Assembly (NCBI RefSeq): GCF_010731615.1
Contig: NZ_AP022618.1
Location: 992,001 to 1,056,000, forward strand
Direction: 5' to 3'
From: Mycolicibacterium insubricum
GTDB lineage: Bacteria; Actinomycetota; Actinomycetes; Mycobacteriales; Mycobacteriaceae
DNA length: 64,000 nt
The position numbers were made by a program, and so were the translations under genes. Shown here in pieces: positions 62,476 through 64,000 of this stretch. The notes under the pieces are model-generated. The model was not told where the DNA came from, ran no database searches, and saw nothing but the letters and a program-made list of their open reading frames with translations. The first letter of the stretch is position 1, and every line of letters starts with the position of its first letter.

Positions 62476-63071
62476 AGCAACAGGATTCCGTCGTAACCGA
62501 CCCCGCGCCGTCGGCAACCGACGACGGACCGCGGCTGCCCGGAGACATCAACATGTGGGTGATGGTGCTGGGCGACCTCATCATCTTCTCCGCGTACTTC
62601 ATCATCTACGCCATCTACCGGCACATGGACCCGACGGGATTCCTGGCCTCCCAGCAGCACCTGGACATCAACATCGGCTCGGTCAACACCGTCGTGCTGC
62701 TGACCAGCTCGTGGTTCATCGCCCGGGCGGTGCTGGCCGCACGCGCCGGTGACCACGTCCGAGCCACCCGGATGGTGTACTCCGCCGGCGCTTGCGGGGT
62801 CCTGTTCATGGTGCTCAAGAGCTACGAGTGGGCGGTTAAAGTCACTGCCGGGCACACCAATTCGGAGATGTTCTTCTCGTTCTACTACGTGATCACCGGC
62901 GTGCACCTGGTGCACATGCTGATCGGCCTGATCACCCTGGGCGTGGTGATCCGGGAACTGCGCAACCCCGCGCGACGGCGGACCTGGATGGTCGAAGCCG
63001 GCGCCACCTACTGGCACATGGTCGATCTGCTGTGGGTCATCATCTTCGGCCTGTTCTACGTGATGAGGTGA
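62472..63071 (+). CDS. Cytochrome c oxidase subunit III-like protein (NorE-like)
   Basis: The 199-residue protein has five spans of the COX3 family: 'MWVMVLGDLIIFSAYFIIYA', 'TGVHLVHMLIGLITLGVVIR' and the C-terminal 'EAGATYWHMVDLLWVIIFGL'. It lacks the first two helices of the seven-span form, as do short COX3/NorE proteins. No subunit I gene is in this window, so it may be an accessory of a separate haem-copper enzyme or serve another role. Confidence 0.88.
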   Translation: MKQQDSVVTDPAPSATDDGPRLPGDINMWVMVLGDLIIFSAYFIIYAIYRHMDPTGFLASQQHLDINIGSVNTVVLLTSSWFIARAVLAARAGDHVRATRMVYSAGACGVLFMVLKSYEWAVKVTAGHTNSEMFFSFYYVITGVHLVHMLIGLITLGVVIRELRNPARRRTWMVEAGATYWHMVDLLWVIIFGLFYVMR

Positions 63072-63072
63072 C

Positions 63073-63360
63073 ATGAGCGACACGGTTCCCCACACCAGCG
63101 TCCGCGCCCTGAACTGGGCGTGGATCGCGCTGGTGGCCATCACTATCGCCTTCTGGCGACTGGCGCCCGCGCATTTCACCGACACCGTGGTGCCCAGCGT
63201 CGGGGTCACCGCCCTGGTACTGGCGCTGACCTTCGTCAAGGCCCGGGTGATTTTGCGCTACTTCATGGAAATGCGCAGCGCCCCGCGCTGGCTGCGGACC
63301 GGGACCGACGTCTGGCTGGTGCTGCTGCTCGGCTCGGTCTTCGGGATCTACCTGCTCTGA
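63073..63360 (+). CDS. Cytochrome c oxidase subunit IV-like small membrane protein (NorF-like)
   Basis: The 95-residue protein has three membrane spans with the typical 'LALTFVKARVILRYFMEMRS' and 'VWLVLLLGSVFGIYLL'. It begins two bases after the COX3-like stop and completes the operon. It is convergent with the DedA gene. Confidence 0.85.
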   Translation: MSDTVPHTSVRALNWAWIALVAITIAFWRLAPAHFTDTVVPSVGVTALVLALTFVKARVILRYFMEMRSAPRWLRTGTDVWLVLLLGSVFGIYLL

Positions 63361-63363
63361 GCG

Positions 63364-64000
63364 CTATCCCCGCTCGGCGGCCGGTTCGGGGGTCTCGTCC
63401 CCGTCGGTGGTCCCCGCTGCTTTGGCGGCCTTCCGGCGGCGCCACCACTCGTAGACCATCGGCGCGATCGAGGCCAGCACGATCAGCAGGAAGATCGGCT
63501 CCAGCAGCTTCTGGATGATCGGGAACCCACCGAGCCAATAACCCAGCAGCGTCAGGCCGATGCCCCACACCGCCGCGCCGACGGCGTTGTAGAGGGAGAA
63601 CACCGCATAGTTCATCTTCGCGGCACCCGCGGTCAGCGGGGCCAGCGTCCGCACGATCGGCACGAACCGGGCGATCACAATGGCGATTGGGCCGCGCTGC
63701 TCGAAGAACGCGTGCGCCTCGTCGAGATAGCGTTGCTTGAGGAACCGGGCGTCGGGCTTGAACATCTCCAGGCCGATGAACCGGCCGATGAAGTAACCGA
63801 CCTGGCCGCCCAGGATGGCGGCGATGGGGATGAAGACCAGCAGCTGCCAAAGCTGGAAACTCGCCTGCGGTACTCCGTCGGCCGCCGCCGTCGCCGCACC
63901 GCTGGCAGCCAGCATGCCCGCCACGAACAGCAGCGAGTCGCCCGGCAGTACTGGGAACAACACCCCGGACTCGACGAAAATCACCAGCAGCAGCCCGGCC
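63364..64000 (-). CDS. DedA-family membrane protein (partial)
   Basis: The frame is open from the TAG at 63364-63366 to the window edge, so the N-terminus is missing. It encodes 'FVESGVLFPVLPGDSLLFVA', 'GYFIGRFIGLEMFKPDARFL', 'ARFVPIVRTLAPLTAGAAKM' and 'NAVGAAVWGIGLTLLGYWLG', the DedA/VTT signature of lipid (undecaprenyl-phosphate or phospholipid) flippases. A hydrophilic basic tail follows. It corresponds in type to mycobacterial DedA proteins but the subgroup is not resolved. Confidence 0.9.
   Translation of the reverse strand, partial: AGLLLVIFVESGVLFPVLPGDSLLFVAGMLAASGAATAAADGVPQASFQLWQLLVFIPIAAILGGQVGYFIGRFIGLEMFKPDARFLKQRYLDEAHAFFEQRGPIAIVIARFVPIVRTLAPLTAGAAKMNYAVFSLYNAVGAAVWGIGLTLLGYWLGGFPIIQKLLEPIFLLIVLASIAPMVYEWWRRRKAAKAAGTTDGDETPEPAAERG

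Overview
This window is chromosomal DNA from a mycobacterium, most likely a fast-growing environmental species of the Mycolicibacterium type. The evidence is high GC content, GTG starts, many leaderless promoters, F420-dependent enzymes, WS/DGAT and MMPL lipid genes, and gene order matching two M. tuberculosis neighbourhoods: Rv0337c-Rv0353 (aspC, etfD, iniR, iniBAC, lpqJ, dnaK-grpE-dnaJ-hspR) and Rv0380c-Rv0385 (RNA methylase, lipoprotein, pyrE, clpB, flavohaemoprotein). Homology statements rest on motifs and remembered family sequences; no database was searched.

Layout. 1-3.6 kb: a lipid block with a truncated MMPL transporter and a WS/DGAT acyltransferase, divergent from a Rieske oxygenase. 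3.8-10.1 kb: a YibE/F membrane protein, alanine/aspartate-type aminotransferase, a small secreted protein and the membrane Fe-S oxidoreductase EtfD with a long Ala/Pro/Lys repeat tail. 10.2-21.7 kb: the isoniazid-inducible envelope-stress locus. An operon of an Hsp70-like membrane protein plus the ATPase/LuxR regulator IniR faces an Rv0340-like gene, iniB, iniA and iniC. Two Thr-rich single-span membrane proteins lie on the opposite strand, one of them between iniA and iniC. Triplets of CCCCTAA sit before both the regulator operon and iniB. 21.8-25.7 kb: a hydrolase/TetR pair sharing a perfect 22-bp palindrome, an F420 enzyme, a DUF488 protein and an LpqJ-like lipoprotein. 26-31.7 kb: dnaK-grpE-dnaJ-hspR with HspR boxes, then an ABC-F ATPase.

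31.9-44.2 kb: a flavohaemoprotein, then a long minus-strand cluster that is the most unusual part of the window. It encodes a predicted pseudokinase fused to a six-bladed NHL propeller, two GAP-family membrane proteins, four tandem paralogous membrane proteins with a shared N-terminal domain, and a separate membrane-anchored NHL propeller. A PP-x-S-Y-G-x-P linear motif is shared by the pseudokinase and all four paralogs. A lipoprotein and a third GAP-family protein follow on the plus strand.

44.3-54 kb: clpB with a perfect HspR box, convergent LemA/DUF2207 genes, then a plus-strand operon of a conserved membrane protein, pyrE, a lipoprotein, an RNA methylase and a GH76-type enzyme. 54-60.8 kb: 3-oxoacid CoA-transferase scoAB with an IclR regulator, a TetR gene with a possible N-terminal frameshift, a CYP125-like P450, an F420-type oxidoreductase, a secreted CAP/SH3 protein and another TetR. 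61-64 kb: a four-gene membrane operon ending in cytochrome-oxidase subunit III- and IV-like proteins, probably controlled by that TetR, and the end of a DedA gene.

No tRNA, rRNA, CRISPR array, insertion sequence or prophage was seen. Several intergenic gaps carry related long palindromes that are not explained by any gene.
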